Of a stretch of 64,000 nt of DNA, positions 50,058 to 61,206 are shown piece after piece. The notes below the pieces were generated by a model. That model was not told the DNA's origin. It searched no databases and saw only the letters and a list, made by a program, of their open reading frames with translations. Where the stretch lies: assembly GCF_019192965.1 (NCBI RefSeq), contig NZ_JAHTKU010000026.1, positions 40,727 to 104,726 on the forward strand, in the 5' to 3' direction. Numbering within the stretch: position 1 is the first letter of the stretch; each line of letters opens with the position of its first letter. Source of the stretch: Nocardioides daeguensis. GTDB taxonomy: Bacteria; Actinomycetota; Actinomycetes; Propionibacteriales; Nocardioidaceae. Both the position numbers and the translations under genes were made by a program.

Positions 50058-51434
50058 TCAGGCGCGGTGCAGGCGGCGGGCGGCCTCGGCGATGGACCCG
50101 CTCATCGACGGGTAGACGGTGAACGCCTGGGCGACCTGGTCGGCGGTGAGGGACTCCGCGACGGCGAGGGAGACCGGGTGGATCAGCTCGCTGGCACGGG
50201 GCCCGACCACCACCCCGCCGACGACGATCTGGGTGCCGGGGCGGCAGAAGAGCTTCACGAAGCCGTCTCGCACCCCTTGCATCTTGGCGCGCGGGTTGCC
50301 GCGCAGCGGCAGCATGATCGAGGCCGCCTCGATCTCGCCGGCGTCGATCGCCCGCTGTGACCAGCCGACGGTGGCGATCTCCGGCGCGGTGAAGACGTTG
50401 GAGGCGACCTTCTTCAGGTCCAGCGGCTGCACGGCGTCGCCGAGGTGGTGGTACATCGCGATCCGGCCCTGCATCGCCGCGACCGAGGCCAGCATCAGCA
50501 CCCCGGTGCAGTCACCGGCCGCGTAGACGCTGCGCACCGACGTGCGGGAGACCCGGTCGACGTTGACGAAGCCGCCCTCCTTGAGGACGATCCCGGCCTC
50601 CTCCAGCCCCAGGCCGGAGGTGTTGGGGACCGAGCCGAGGGCGAGGATGCAGTGCGAGCCCTGGACGGTCCGACCGTCGGTGAGGGCCACGGTCACGACG
50701 TCGCCGTCACGGGTGACCGACTCCATCCGGGACCTGCCCAGCACCGTCATGCCGCGCCGCTGCGCGACCTCCTCGAGCACCAGGGACGCGTCGGCGTCCT
50801 CGCCCGGCAACACCCGGTCGCGCGAGGACACCAGGGTGACCGGGATGCCGAGCGCCTGGTAGGCGCTGGCGAACTCCGCACCCGTCACGCCCGAGCCGAC
50901 GACGATGAGGTGCTCGGGCATCTCATCGAGGTCGTAGACCTGCTCCCAGGTGAGGATCCGTTCCCCGTCGGGCACCGCCGAGGGGAGGGTGCGCGGCGAG
51001 GCGCCGGTCGCGAGGAGGACCGCACCGGCGTCGTACGTCGTCTCGGTGCCGTCCGGCGCCGTGGCGATCACACGGCCCGGTCCGTCGAGGCGGCCGCGGC
51101 CGCGGACGACGGTGACGCCGTCGCGGGTCAGCCGTCGCTCGATGTCGGCGGACTGCGCGAGGGCGAGCGCCTTGACCCTCTCGTTGACCTTCGCGAGGTC
51201 CACGGTGGGGGCGTCGACCTGGATGCCCAGGGCGCCGGCCGCACCCAGGTCGGTCATCACCTCGGCCGTCGCGATCAGGGTCTTGCTCGGCACGCAGTCG
51301 GTGAGCACCGCCGAGCCACCGAGCCCGTCGGAGTCCACGACGACGACCTCCGCCCCCAGCTGGGCGGCCACCAAGGCCGACTCGTAGCCACCGGGTCCCC
51401 CACCGACGATCACGACGCGCGTCATGTCCGCCAT
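50058..51434 (-). CDS. NAD(P)H-quinone dehydrogenase-like flavoprotein (Rv3303c LpdA type)
   Basis: 458 residues from ATG 51434. Two-dinucleotide-binding flavoprotein: FAD-binding VIVGGGPGGYESALVAAQLG (8-27), NAD-binding IVVGSGVTGAEFASAYQALG (about 177-196) and VYAAGDCTGVLMLASVAAMQ. The usual redox pair CxxxxC reads GGSAVLTDCVPSK: the first Cys is absent, as in mycobacterial LpdA (Rv3303c), which reduces quinones rather than lipoamide. Divergent from the sulfotransferase gene. The true E3 of this window is the gene at 52815. Confidence 0.85.
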   Translation of the reverse strand: MADMTRVVIVGGGPGGYESALVAAQLGAEVVVVDSDGLGGSAVLTDCVPSKTLIATAEVMTDLGAAGALGIQVDAPTVDLAKVNERVKALALAQSADIERRLTRDGVTVVRGRGRLDGPGRVIATAPDGTETTYDAGAVLLATGASPRTLPSAVPDGERILTWEQVYDLDEMPEHLIVVGSGVTGAEFASAYQALGIPVTLVSSRDRVLPGEDADASLVLEEVAQRRGMTVLGRSRMESVTRDGDVVTVALTDGRTVQGSHCILALGSVPNTSGLGLEEAGIVLKEGGFVNVDRVSRTSVRSVYAAGDCTGVLMLASVAAMQGRIAMYHHLGDAVQPLDLKKVASNVFTAPEIATVGWSQRAIDAGEIEAASIMLPLRGNPRAKMQGVRDGFVKLFCRPGTQIVVGGVVVGPRASELIHPVSLAVAESLTADQVAQAFTVYPSMSGSIAEAARRLHRA

Positions 51435-51572
51435 TCTTGCAGCGCAGGCCCGGGCCTACGATTCCTGCCCTGCGTCCCGCCCGGCGTGATCACGACCTCG
51501 ACACCCCGGACCGGCTCCGGGTCCCGATGTCGGCCGGATGTCGCCATCCCGCCGATCGATAGTCTGGCCGCC

Positions 51573-52682
51573 GTGACCGCATCCCTCCCCCTGCCGGCAG
51601 GGGCGCGAATCCTGCACGTAGGTCCGCCGAAGACCGGCACGACCGCGCTGCAGAGCAGCCTTCACCAAGCTCGTGCCGAGCTCGAGGAGCAGGGCGTCCA
51701 CTACCTCTCCCGCGGACGCCATGACGCGTCCGCGGCGAGGTGGATCACCCGCCGCCCGGTCCTCGGCTCCGACCTGGTCAAGGCGGAGCAGCGGTGGGAG
51801 CGGATCGCGTCCGACCTGCGCGCACCCAGCACTGCGCGACGCTTGTTCAGCAGCGAGTTCCTCTCCGACGCGACCGACGACCAGGTCGACGAGATCCTGA
51901 CCCGGATCGGCCACTCGGACCTGTGGGCGGTGCTCACGCTGCGCCCGTTGGCACGGATCCTGTCCTCGCAGTACCAGCAGACGCTCCAGAGCGGCGGACG
52001 GCGCGAGTACGACGAATGGCTGCGCTCCCTGTTCACCCCGGAACACACACGCCCCGCGCCGCGGCAGTTCTGGCTGCGCCACCGCCACGACGCCTTGGCG
52101 CGGCGGTGGGCCGAGCGGATCGGGCCGGAGAAGGTCATCGTCGTCGTCCTCGATCCCGTCGACCGGGACTTCCTGCCCCGCACCTTCGAGCAGATCCTGG
52201 GCCTGACCGCGCGCACCCTGACCGCGAAGCCGGCCCTGGAGAACCGCTCCCTCACCGCGGCGGAGGCCGAGGTGATCCGCCGGTTCAACGTGCAGTACCG
52301 GCGCGCTGGCCTGCGCCCCGAGTCGCAGGCGCGGATGTTGATCGACATCGGCAACCACCTCAAGCAGCGCACGCCGCACGATGACGAGCCGCGGATCGTC
52401 ACGCCCGACTGGGCGCTCTCCCGGGCGAACGAGGTGGCGGCAGAGATGGCGGCCAACATCGGAGCGCTCGGCGTCGACGTTCGCGGTGATCTCGCCCAGC
52501 TCTCGGCGGTCCCCCTCACCGGCGCCCGGGAGACGACCGTCCCCGGCACCGTCGATCCCGAGCTCGCGGCCGATGTCGCCATCGGGGTGGCCACCGCGAT
52601 CCAGCGGCTGGGCACCGCGGCGCCGCAGCTGCCCGCGACGCCACCGCGACGACTGGCCCGCTGGGCCAGGCGGCGCGGTTGA
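51573..52682 (+). CDS. Sulfotransferase-like P-loop protein
   Basis: 369 residues from a GTG at 51573. The N-terminal stretch GARILHVGPPKTGTTALQSS (about 10-29) is a PAPS 5'-phosphosulfate-binding loop (PKTGTT), and LFSSEFLSDATDDQVDEILT / LWAVLTLRPLARILSSQYQQ (about 120) carries the 3'-phosphate contact (the RPLARILSSQYQ helix). No signal peptide. Such proteins transfer sulfate from PAPS, often to surface lipids or sugars; the acceptor is unknown. The basic end RRLARWARRRG may bind membrane. A strong terminator follows. Confidence 0.75.
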   Translation: MTASLPLPAGARILHVGPPKTGTTALQSSLHQARAELEEQGVHYLSRGRHDASAARWITRRPVLGSDLVKAEQRWERIASDLRAPSTARRLFSSEFLSDATDDQVDEILTRIGHSDLWAVLTLRPLARILSSQYQQTLQSGGRREYDEWLRSLFTPEHTRPAPRQFWLRHRHDALARRWAERIGPEKVIVVVLDPVDRDFLPRTFEQILGLTARTLTAKPALENRSLTAAEAEVIRRFNVQYRRAGLRPESQARMLIDIGNHLKQRTPHDDEPRIVTPDWALSRANEVAAEMAANIGALGVDVRGDLAQLSAVPLTGARETTVPGTVDPELAADVAIGVATAIQRLGTAAPQLPATPPRRLARWARRRG

Positions 52683-52723
52683 GATCGAACCACCTGCCCA
52701 CGCCTGAGCACCCCCGCCACTGA

Positions 52724-52759
52724 CAGGACCCCGCCTCGACGTTCCGAGGCGGGGTCCTG
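52724..52759. terminator. Bidirectional hairpin terminator
   Basis: Perfect 15-bp stem CAGGACCCCGCCTCG / CGAGGCGGGGTCCTG with a 6-nt loop between the convergent sulfotransferase-like gene and lpdA stops. Confidence 0.85.
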
Positions 52760-52814
52760 ACGTGCACGAAGGTGCGGGCAGCGCCGGGCCCGTGGGCGCC
52801 GGGCCGGGCGTTCG

Positions 52815-54215
<1,401 letters not shown>

Positions 54216-54332
54216 GCAACCAGCGTAGTAGGACCCCTCCTTGTGTCGGACATCACGCTCGCGGCAGAGTGCATCTACCCACGAGTACGGCGGCATGGGG
54301 TCGCCGTCGACGAAGAGGAAGCTGCTCCCGCC

Positions 54333-55520
54333 ATGCCTCGGATTCTCGGATTCACCGCGTCCTGCGCGCTCGCGCTCGCCGGCCTCGCCGCCGTGCCGGC
54401 CACCCCGGCCCAGGCCCAGGCGCAGGCCGCCGCGAGCGGCCTCGTCGACGTGATCGTCACCCTCGCGCCGGGTGCCGACGCCGCCGCCACCGCCCGTTCC
54501 GCCGCGGGCGGCCGGGGCCGGGTCACCCACGTCTACGAGCACGCGCTCAACGGCTTCGCGGCCAGCCTGCCCGACGCCGCCCTGAGCGCCCTGCGCGGCA
54601 ACGGCCTGGTCCGCTCGATCGAGCTCGACCAGGCGGTCCACGCCAGCGGCACCCAGACCCCCGCGCCGAGCTGGGGGCTGGACCGCGTCGACCAGCGCAA
54701 CCTCCCGCTCGACAGCTCCTACACGTACCCGACCACGGCCGCGAGTGTCACCGCCTACGTCGTCGACACCGGCATCCAGCTCGACCACCCGGACTTCGGT
54801 GGCCGCGCGGTGTCCGGCACCGACACCGTCGACGGGGACACGAACGCCGGCGACTGCAACGGCCACGGCACCCACGTCGCGGGCACCATCGGCGGCACCG
54901 GCATGGGCCTGGCCAAGGCCGTGAGGCTGGTCGCGGTCCGGGTCCTCGACTGCAACGGCTCCGGTGCGACCTCCGGCGTCATCGCCGGCCTGGACTGGGT
55001 CGTCGCGAACCATCCGGCGGGCGCCCCGGCGGTCGCCAACATGAGCCTCGGCGGCGGCGCGTCCGCCACCCTCGACGCCGCCGTGAAGCGGGTCGTCGCC
55101 GACGGCGTCACGATCGCGGTCGCGGCCGGCAACGAGAACGCCGACTCCTGCACGAAGTCGCCCGCCCGGGTGCCCGAGGCCCTGACCGTCGCCGCCAGCG
55201 ACCGCAACGACGCCCGCGCGAGCTTCTCCAACCGCGGCACCTGCGTCGACCTGTTCGCCCCCGGCGTCGAGATCACGTCCGACTGGCTCGACGGCGGCAC
55301 GAACACGATCAGCGGTACGTCGATGGCCTCGCCGCACGTCGCCGGAGCCGCGGCGCTCTACCTGTCCGGCCACCCGAGCGCCACACCCGCCCAGGTCGGC
55401 ACCGCGATCCTCGGCGCGACCACGAAGAACAAGGTCACCGGCACCGAGAAGTCCTGCGTGCTGCTGATCGTCTGCTCCCCCGCCACGCCCAACAACCACC
55501 TGCTGTACGCCGGCGCCTGA
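54333..55520 (+). CDS. Secreted subtilisin-like serine protease (S8)
   Basis: 395 residues from ATG 54333. Signal peptide 1-30 (LGFTASCALALAGLAAVPAT, cleavage near AQAQA), an I9-type propeptide (VDVIVTLAPGADAAATARSA to about 110), then the S8 catalytic domain with Asp in AYVVDTGIQLDH (about 148-159), His in GDCNGHGTHVAGTIGGTG (about 173-190) and Ser in TISGTSMASPHVAGAAALYL (about 328-347). Three or more Cys (ADSCTKS, GTCVDL, KSCVLLIVCS) may form disulfides. Resembles the alpha-lytic/aqualysin-like proteinase K group in layout. Confidence 0.93.
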   Translation: MPRILGFTASCALALAGLAAVPATPAQAQAQAAASGLVDVIVTLAPGADAAATARSAAGGRGRVTHVYEHALNGFAASLPDAALSALRGNGLVRSIELDQAVHASGTQTPAPSWGLDRVDQRNLPLDSSYTYPTTAASVTAYVVDTGIQLDHPDFGGRAVSGTDTVDGDTNAGDCNGHGTHVAGTIGGTGMGLAKAVRLVAVRVLDCNGSGATSGVIAGLDWVVANHPAGAPAVANMSLGGGASATLDAAVKRVVADGVTIAVAAGNENADSCTKSPARVPEALTVAASDRNDARASFSNRGTCVDLFAPGVEITSDWLDGGTNTISGTSMASPHVAGAAALYLSGHPSATPAQVGTAILGATTKNKVTGTEKSCVLLIVCSPATPNNHLLYAGA

Positions 55521-55555
55521 CCGGTAGGCGGCGTACGACGGTCTAGCCTGACCCC

Positions 55556-56008
55556 GTGACGTCGTACGCCGCCTACGGCACCAACCTCGACCCCCAGCGA
55601 ATGGGCGAGCGGTGCCCCCACTCGCCGCTGCAGACCACCGGCTGGCTGACCGGGTGGCGGCTGACGTTCGGCGGCGAGGAGCACGGCTGGGACGGTTCCC
55701 TGGCGACGATCGCACCCGACCCGATCAGCGCGGTGTTCGTCGCGGTCTACGACGTCAGCCCGCTCGACGAGCCGAGCCTGGACCAGTGGGAGTCGGCCGA
55801 CTCCGGGCTCTACCGCAAGACGAAGGTGCGGATCTCCACGATGGCCGGGGAGATCGTGGCCTGGACCTACGTGCTCGACGCGTACGAGGGCGGGCTGCCC
55901 TCGGCCTCCTACCTCGGCGTGCTGGCCGACGCCGCCGAGGCGGCGGACGCCCCGGCCGACTACGTCACCGGGCTGCGGGCCCGGGCCTGCCGCTCGACCG
56001 GGCTGTGA
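55556..56008 (+). CDS. Gamma-glutamylcyclotransferase-like protein
   Basis: 150 residues from a GTG at 55556. The GGCT-like (AIG2) fold: TSYAAYGTNLDPQRMGERCP (2-21) matches the YGSNL-type start; the rest LTGWRLTFGGEEHGWDGSLA, AVFVAVYDVSPLDEPSLDQW and SGLYRKTKVRIS (about 81-92) is consistent. The acid residue normally near the E in WE-S (QWESADSGLYRK) is present. Activity on gamma-glutamyl peptides is not proven for stand-alone bacterial members. It follows the subtilase by 35 bp. Confidence 0.75.
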   Translation: MTSYAAYGTNLDPQRMGERCPHSPLQTTGWLTGWRLTFGGEEHGWDGSLATIAPDPISAVFVAVYDVSPLDEPSLDQWESADSGLYRKTKVRISTMAGEIVAWTYVLDAYEGGLPSASYLGVLADAAEAADAPADYVTGLRARACRSTGL

Positions 56009-56017
56009 GCCGCGGCC

Positions 56018-57756
56018 TCACTGCAGGATCCTGGTCAGCAGGAGGTTGAGCAGCACTCCGCTGGCGATGTCCGCGGCGCTGTAGTCCGACGAGGTGGCCC
56101 GCAGCTCCGAACCCATCCGGTCGGCGGCCGGGGCCAGCTTGGTCAGGTCGGACCGGGCCGACTCCAGCGTGGCGTCGACGGCCGCGCTGAGCTCATCGGC
56201 GCCGCCGACCTCGCCCAGCAGCGAGGCCGGGAGGTGCAGGCCGGCCAGCCGGACCCGGACGGCATCGAGACCGTCCGCGGCGGCGAACGCGTCGAGGGCG
56301 CCCTGGTCGAGCGACGTCGGCTCGACCAGGTAGCCCTCGCTGTCGAACGCCCCGAGCGGGAGGTCGAAGAGATGGGTGCGCGCCCAGAAGTCCTCGAGGT
56401 CCGTGCCCTCGGAGCCGCCCGTGTCGCCGACGCCGTCGTCCTCGCCGCCGTACGTCCCGTCGCGGTCGCGCCCATCGGTGTCCCACGGGGCGTAGTCGCT
56501 GGCCCCCGACTCATTGATGCCGACCAGGCGGCCGTCGTCGGTGACGATCAGCTCCTCGGGGAGGTTCCCGACCGGGATCGACCCTGCGTGGTCCAGCTCG
56601 CCGTCGCGCACGACGTACGACTCGAGGGCTCCCGACTCTCCCCGACCGTGGTTCACGGAGAAGACCAGCCGGTTGCCGGGCAGGACCGCCACCCCGTTGG
56701 CGCCGGCGGGCGCGTCGTACCTCTGCCCGCTGCTCAGGTCCGGCCGGCCGTCGGGGCCGATGTCGTAGACCCAGACGGCGTCCTCCTCGCCCTCCTTGTC
56801 CCACTTGCCGAGGTAGAGCCTGCCGTCGGCGGCCGTCGCGTACGACGTCGCGGGCAGGCTCTCGTCCACGACCGTCGGGTGCACCGTCGCCCCCGGGGCC
56901 GCCGCGTTGATCTCCGCCAGGTCGTAGTCGTAGAGCTTCCCCCCGCCGACGACGTAGACGTGGTCACCCACGACCTCGACACCACCCGCGTGGCTCGGGC
57001 CGCGGCTGAGGTTCCCGGCACCGCCGAGCCGCACCTGGTTGACCACCTCGCCCGTGCGCGGGTCGGTGATCGTGAGCTGGCTGTCGTCGTAGTCGTCGTC
57101 CGACTCGTCGGGGTTGCCGACGTTGGTGCGGTACGAGGTCGTCAGGTAGTTGCCGCTCACGGGGTCGTAGCCGAGCCCCTGCGGCGTCCAGCCACCGTCG
57201 TCGCCGTTGGCCACGGCGTCGGGGATCCGCGGGCCGCGCCCGCCGCCGTACGCGAGAGCCCATCGGTAGTCGTCGGCAGCGCCGTCCTCGAGCCAGTCGA
57301 CCAGCTCGTCGTCGGCGGTCGTGATCTCGGTGCGCACGGAGGCCAGTAGAGCCGTGTAGACGATGCACTCCTGGACCAGGGCGAAGTTGACCGCCGCACG
57401 CAGGCTGTCGACCTGCCCGGCGTCGAGGTCGGGATCGCGCTGGCGCCAGACCCTGATGGTCGAACGGGCCGCTTCCTCGATCGAGTCACCTGCCCGGCCA
57501 ACCGGTCGAGCACCCGGCCGGTGCGGTAGAGCCGCCACGAGGTCAGGCAGCTCGCGACGAAGACCCGCTGGCCCGCGCCCAGGCAGGCCAGCACCGCGAT
57601 GCCGCCGTTCCATCGGACGCCGGCGAGTCCGGCAGTCAGCCGGTCGACCGCCTCGGTGATCTTCGTGTCCTCGAGCACGAGGTCCGTCCCCAGCTCGCGG
57701 ATCCGGGCCGGACGCCCGGCCACGAGCCGCGCGAAGAGACCCTCGGGATCCGTCAT
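56018..57756 (-). pseudogene. Frameshifted gene of unknown function (propeller-like C-terminal part)
   Basis: The intact start lies at ATG 57756 (MTDPEGLFARLVAGRPARIR) and continues through LVLEDTKITEAVDRLTAGLA to RVLDRLAGQ; at about 57487-57492 the coherent reading moves to another frame (DSIEEAARSTIRVWRQRDPD) and continues to the stop at 56018. One missing base near CAGGTGAC would restore one protein of about 580 residues. The second part (GLGYDPVSGNYLTTSY, LTITDPRTGEVVNQVRLGGA, ADGRLYLGKW, GNRLVFSVNHGRGES) looks like a beta-propeller, followed by a helical end. Family not recognised. Sequencing error and true pseudogene are both possible; the following parts look conserved, favouring a recent event. 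Confidence 0.7.
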
Positions 57757-57856
57757 CCTGCCCTCGTTCCTCGCGCGAGCGTGCCGTCGTTCCCCGGTCG
57801 GCCGACGACCAAACACCGCGGGACATGGCCCGGGACGGATGGGGTATGCAGGGGCC

Positions 57857-58873
57857 ATGCATCGACGCCCGACGCTCGCGGCCCTCCTCCTCGTCGCGGT
57901 GGGCCTCGCCGGCTGCACCTCGGACCCGAGCCCTCGCTCCCCCAGCGGTGGCACGGGGAAGCTCGCCGGGATGCCGGGGGTCCGGGACACGTGGTCTGGA
58001 CTGCGGGAGGTCGAGGACGGCGTCCGCGGGTTGGTGATCGTCGCGGACCTCGAGGAGGACATCACTCCCGAGCAGCTCACGCGGGTGCTGGTCGCGACCG
58101 AGGCGGCGAGCCCCGAGATGTACACGCTCTCGCTGGGTTGGGGCGAACTGCCCCGGAGCGTGCCGGCGGACCTCGGCGACCGCGACGTGATCGACGGCGC
58201 CTACGGCCCGCTGGAGGCGACCGCCGGCGAGCGCGCCCCTCAGTTCCTGGCGGCGTCGCGCACCTTCGACGGATCCGTCACGCTGACCCCGCGCGGCACC
58301 GAGGTCGTCCTCGCCGACGACTCACCCGACGGCGTCACGGCCGCCCTCGACGCGACGCTGGCCGACCCGGTGCTCCAGGCCAGTCCCCAGGTGTCGGTTC
58401 GGACGGGAGAGCAGCAGGCGACCGCGGCGTCGGGGGTCGCGTGGGCGGCGCCGCTCACGGCCGACCTCGCCGAGCGCTGGCGGAGGCTGCGCGCCACGCT
58501 GGACCTCGCACCGGAGGGCGCGAGGGCGAACACCTGGCTGCGCGAGGGGAACGACGACCGGCTCACCGAGGGTGAGGTCCCGCCAGGTCCCCCGCTGTCG
58601 ATCCACACCCGGCTGGTGCTGCCCGGCGTCACCGGCGAGGGCGAGGTGACCCCAGCGACGTGGGGCGACCGGCTCTGGCCGCTGATCCGCCCGCAGCTGG
58701 ACGTCACCGGGACGCTGCCGGTGGGGTCGACGTACGAGCTCGAGCTCGACCTGAACCCCGGCGGGCTGCCGAAGGACGAGGCGATCGTGGGACTCACCGT
58801 CGGCGAGGGCGCCGGCGACCAGCCGAGCGCGTGGGACCCGGCCGCGGCGCGATATCTGCGGAGCGTGACCTGA
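57857..58873 (+). CDS. Lipoprotein of unknown function
   Basis: 338 residues from ATG 57857 (GGGGCC upstream, no clear ribosome-binding site). Lipobox LAGC (Cys about 20, in LLLVAVGLAGCTSDPSP). Mature part of mixed alpha/beta character with a recurring acidic loop pattern (VIVADLEEDITPEQ, VLADDSPDGVTAALDATLAD); no family recognised. Divergent from the frameshifted gene (100-bp gap) and followed after 25 bp by the propeller gene at 58899, so the pair is probably an operon. Confidence 0.75.
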   Translation: MHRRPTLAALLLVAVGLAGCTSDPSPRSPSGGTGKLAGMPGVRDTWSGLREVEDGVRGLVIVADLEEDITPEQLTRVLVATEAASPEMYTLSLGWGELPRSVPADLGDRDVIDGAYGPLEATAGERAPQFLAASRTFDGSVTLTPRGTEVVLADDSPDGVTAALDATLADPVLQASPQVSVRTGEQQATAASGVAWAAPLTADLAERWRRLRATLDLAPEGARANTWLREGNDDRLTEGEVPPGPPLSIHTRLVLPGVTGEGEVTPATWGDRLWPLIRPQLDVTGTLPVGSTYELELDLNPGGLPKDEAIVGLTVGEGAGDQPSAWDPAAARYLRSVT

Positions 58874-58898
58874 CCCAAACCTGAATCGTTGTCAGGTC

Positions 58899-60344
58899 AT
58901 GCGGACGTCCTCCCGTGCTCTCCGTCGCCTGTCCCTCGCCGCCACCGCCGCCGGTGTCGCGACCCTCTCGCTCGCGTTCCCGGACGCCGCGCCCGCGCAG
59001 CCCGCGCCGGCGGCGGTGGCCGAGCGCCCGGTCCGCAGCGCCCACCCGGCCGCACCGACCGCGCTGCCGCAGCGGGCACCCGGCCTGCGCGACGTGATGT
59101 GGGTCGGCAACAACTGGGCCGGGACCGCGAGCATCGTGGACGCCCATGACTTCACCGTCCTCAAGCGCGGGGTGGACCTGGTGCCCGACAAGGCGCAGGA
59201 GCTCGCGGACATCCGGGCGAACCCCGTCGACCTCGCGTACTTCCTGCTCATCCGCTACGGCCCCGGCGAGGGCCACGACCAGTTCGTGGACGACATGTTC
59301 ACCACGCTCGACGGGCGCTACCTCGCGGTCTCGCGGCCCAGCTTCGCCGACGTGGTGTGGATCGACATCGCCAAGGCGACGGCCGGCGCCCCCGGCTCGG
59401 TCGTGCGCGAGCAGTCGATGGACGGCAACCGCAGCGACCACATGGCGCTCTCACCGGACGGCCGGCGGCTGCTGGTCTCGGACTCGACCAAGCGCCAGGT
59501 GATCGAGTACTCGATGGTCGACGAGACCCTCACCGACGGCACCGTCGTGAAGATGGGCGACCGGATGCGGACCTTCGCGTCCGGCGAGACCCCGCACGAG
59601 AGCAACTACACGCAGGACGGCTCGCGGGTCTTCCACGCCTCCATCGGGCTCGTCTACACGCCCGGCGACATCCCGCTGCTCGACGCGCTCAAGGGCGACC
59701 GGTGGTTCCAGGTCGTGCGCAACTCCGACTTCTCGGTCCTGGAGCGCTGGGGCATCGGTCGCGAACTGGCCGAGGCCGGCTACCCGAACATGAGCAGCGC
59801 CGTACGCCCGATGGCGGTCTCCCCCGACGAGCGCTACGTCTACTTCCAGGTCTCCTTCTTCCACGGCTTCGTCGAGTTCGACACCCAGGCCCCCGACCTC
59901 AACGGCAAGGTCGACTACACCCTCGGGGGTGTGCCCGAGCCGTCCGTCGGGGCGGTGACCCGGCTGGTCCCGCTGCCCAACCGGGTCCCGAGGATGCTGC
60001 GCGAGCAGTACGTCAACGACTCCGCGCACCACGGCCTGTCCATCAACGACGCCGGGGACACCCTGTGCGTCGCCGGCACGATGGACGACTACGCCGCCCT
60101 GGTCGACCGCACGTCCGGGCGGTCCACGATCTTCGACGAGACGACGACCGGCCACACCTATCTCAAGCCGTACTGGACCACCGAGGGCCTCGACGACACC
60201 TGCTGGATCTCGCTGTCGGGCAGTGACGCCGTCGCGGTCATCGACACGAACACCGGCCAGGAGCTCGCCTACCGCGAGGTCGGCGACCACCCGCAGCGGG
60301 TGCGGCACGGGTACGTGCCGGAAACCCTCGTCGCCACCTGGTGA
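58899..60344 (+). CDS. Secreted YncE-like beta-propeller protein
   Basis: 481 residues from ATG 58899. Signal peptide 1-33 (RTSSRALRRLSLAATAAGVA, cleavage near APAQPAP; the RR pair lacks the Tat SRRxFLK context). The mature part is a beta-propeller: VGNNWAGTASIVDAHDFTVL, DHMALSPDGRRLLVSDSTKR, RPMAVSPDERYVYFQVSFFH and ISLSGSDAVAVIDTNTGQEL, with the SPDGR / xVYVxD pattern of YncE/Lgl-like lactonase-type propellers. Extracellular; substrate or ligand unknown. The gene ends 16 bp before punA. Confidence 0.82.
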   Translation: MRTSSRALRRLSLAATAAGVATLSLAFPDAAPAQPAPAAVAERPVRSAHPAAPTALPQRAPGLRDVMWVGNNWAGTASIVDAHDFTVLKRGVDLVPDKAQELADIRANPVDLAYFLLIRYGPGEGHDQFVDDMFTTLDGRYLAVSRPSFADVVWIDIAKATAGAPGSVVREQSMDGNRSDHMALSPDGRRLLVSDSTKRQVIEYSMVDETLTDGTVVKMGDRMRTFASGETPHESNYTQDGSRVFHASIGLVYTPGDIPLLDALKGDRWFQVVRNSDFSVLERWGIGRELAEAGYPNMSSAVRPMAVSPDERYVYFQVSFFHGFVEFDTQAPDLNGKVDYTLGGVPEPSVGAVTRLVPLPNRVPRMLREQYVNDSAHHGLSINDAGDTLCVAGTMDDYAALVDRTSGRSTIFDETTTGHTYLKPYWTTEGLDDTCWISLSGSDAVAVIDTNTGQELAYREVGDHPQRVRHGYVPETLVATW

Positions 60345-60360
60345 TGAGTAGGCTCGCGCC

Positions 60361-61191
60361 GTGACCGAGTCCACGCCGTACGCCCTGGCCGAAGAGGCCG
60401 CCGCCCGTCTCGCCGAGCTCACCGACGTGGCCCGTCACGACGTCGCGCTCGTGCTCGGCTCCGGCTGGCTGCCGGCGGCCGACGCGCTCGACGGCGCGGG
60501 GGGCGCGAACACCACCGAGATCGACGTGACGTCGCTGCCCGGCTTCGCGGCATCGGCCGTGCAGGGGCACTCCGGCAAGATCCGCTCGATCCGGATCCCC
60601 GGCACCGACGGCAACCCCGACCGCCACCTGCTGGTGTTCCTCAGCCGCACCCACTACTACGAGGGCCGCGGGGTCGCGGCCGTCGTCCACGGCGTGCGTA
60701 CGGCGGCCGCGGCGGGCTGCCGCGCGATCGTGCTCACCAACGGGTGCGGCGGGCTGAAGGAGACCTGGACGCCCGGCACCCCGGTGCTGATCAGCGACCA
60801 CATCAACCTGACCGGCCAGTCGCCGATCGTCGGCGCGAACTTCGTCGACCTCACCGACCTGTACTCCTCGCGCCTGCGCGAGCTGTGCCGCGAGGTGGAG
60901 CCGACCCTCGACGAGGGCGTCTACGTCCAGTTCACCGGCCCCCACTACGAGACGCCGGCCGAGGTGCGGATGGCCGGCATCCTCGGCGGCCAGCTGGTCG
61001 GCATGAGCACCACGCTCGAGGCGATCGCCGCCCGCGAGGCCGGCATGGAGATCCTCGGCATCAGCCTGGTCACCAACCTGGCCGCGGGCCTGAGCGGCGA
61101 GCCGCTCAACCACGCCGAGGTGCTCGAGGCAGGTCGCCTGGCCGCCACCCGGATGGGTGCGCTGCTCGGCGACATCGTCCCGCGCATCTGA
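60361..61191 (+). CDS. punA: Purine-nucleoside phosphorylase
   Basis: 276 residues from a GTG at 60361. Trimeric-type PNP: ALVLGSGWLPAADAL (about 29-43), QGHSGKIRSIRIPG (about 68-81), SRTHYYEGRG (about 94-103), VLTNGCGGLKETW (about 122-134), GPHYETPAEVRMAGILGGQL (about 194-213) and GMSTTLEAIAAREAGM with VTNLAAG near 238-244. Phosphorolysis of guanosine, inosine and deoxy forms in purine salvage. The DUF2332 gene follows after 15 bp. Confidence 0.93.
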   Translation: MTESTPYALAEEAAARLAELTDVARHDVALVLGSGWLPAADALDGAGGANTTEIDVTSLPGFAASAVQGHSGKIRSIRIPGTDGNPDRHLLVFLSRTHYYEGRGVAAVVHGVRTAAAAGCRAIVLTNGCGGLKETWTPGTPVLISDHINLTGQSPIVGANFVDLTDLYSSRLRELCREVEPTLDEGVYVQFTGPHYETPAEVRMAGILGGQLVGMSTTLEAIAAREAGMEILGISLVTNLAAGLSGEPLNHAEVLEAGRLAATRMGALLGDIVPRI

Positions 61192-61206
61192 GGTCCGGCG
61201 CCCCGC

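Noticed and set aside
50058..51434. Second dihydrolipoyl dehydrogenase
   Set aside because: The redox pair is incomplete (only one Cys in the CxxxxC position), so it fits the quinone-reductase branch.
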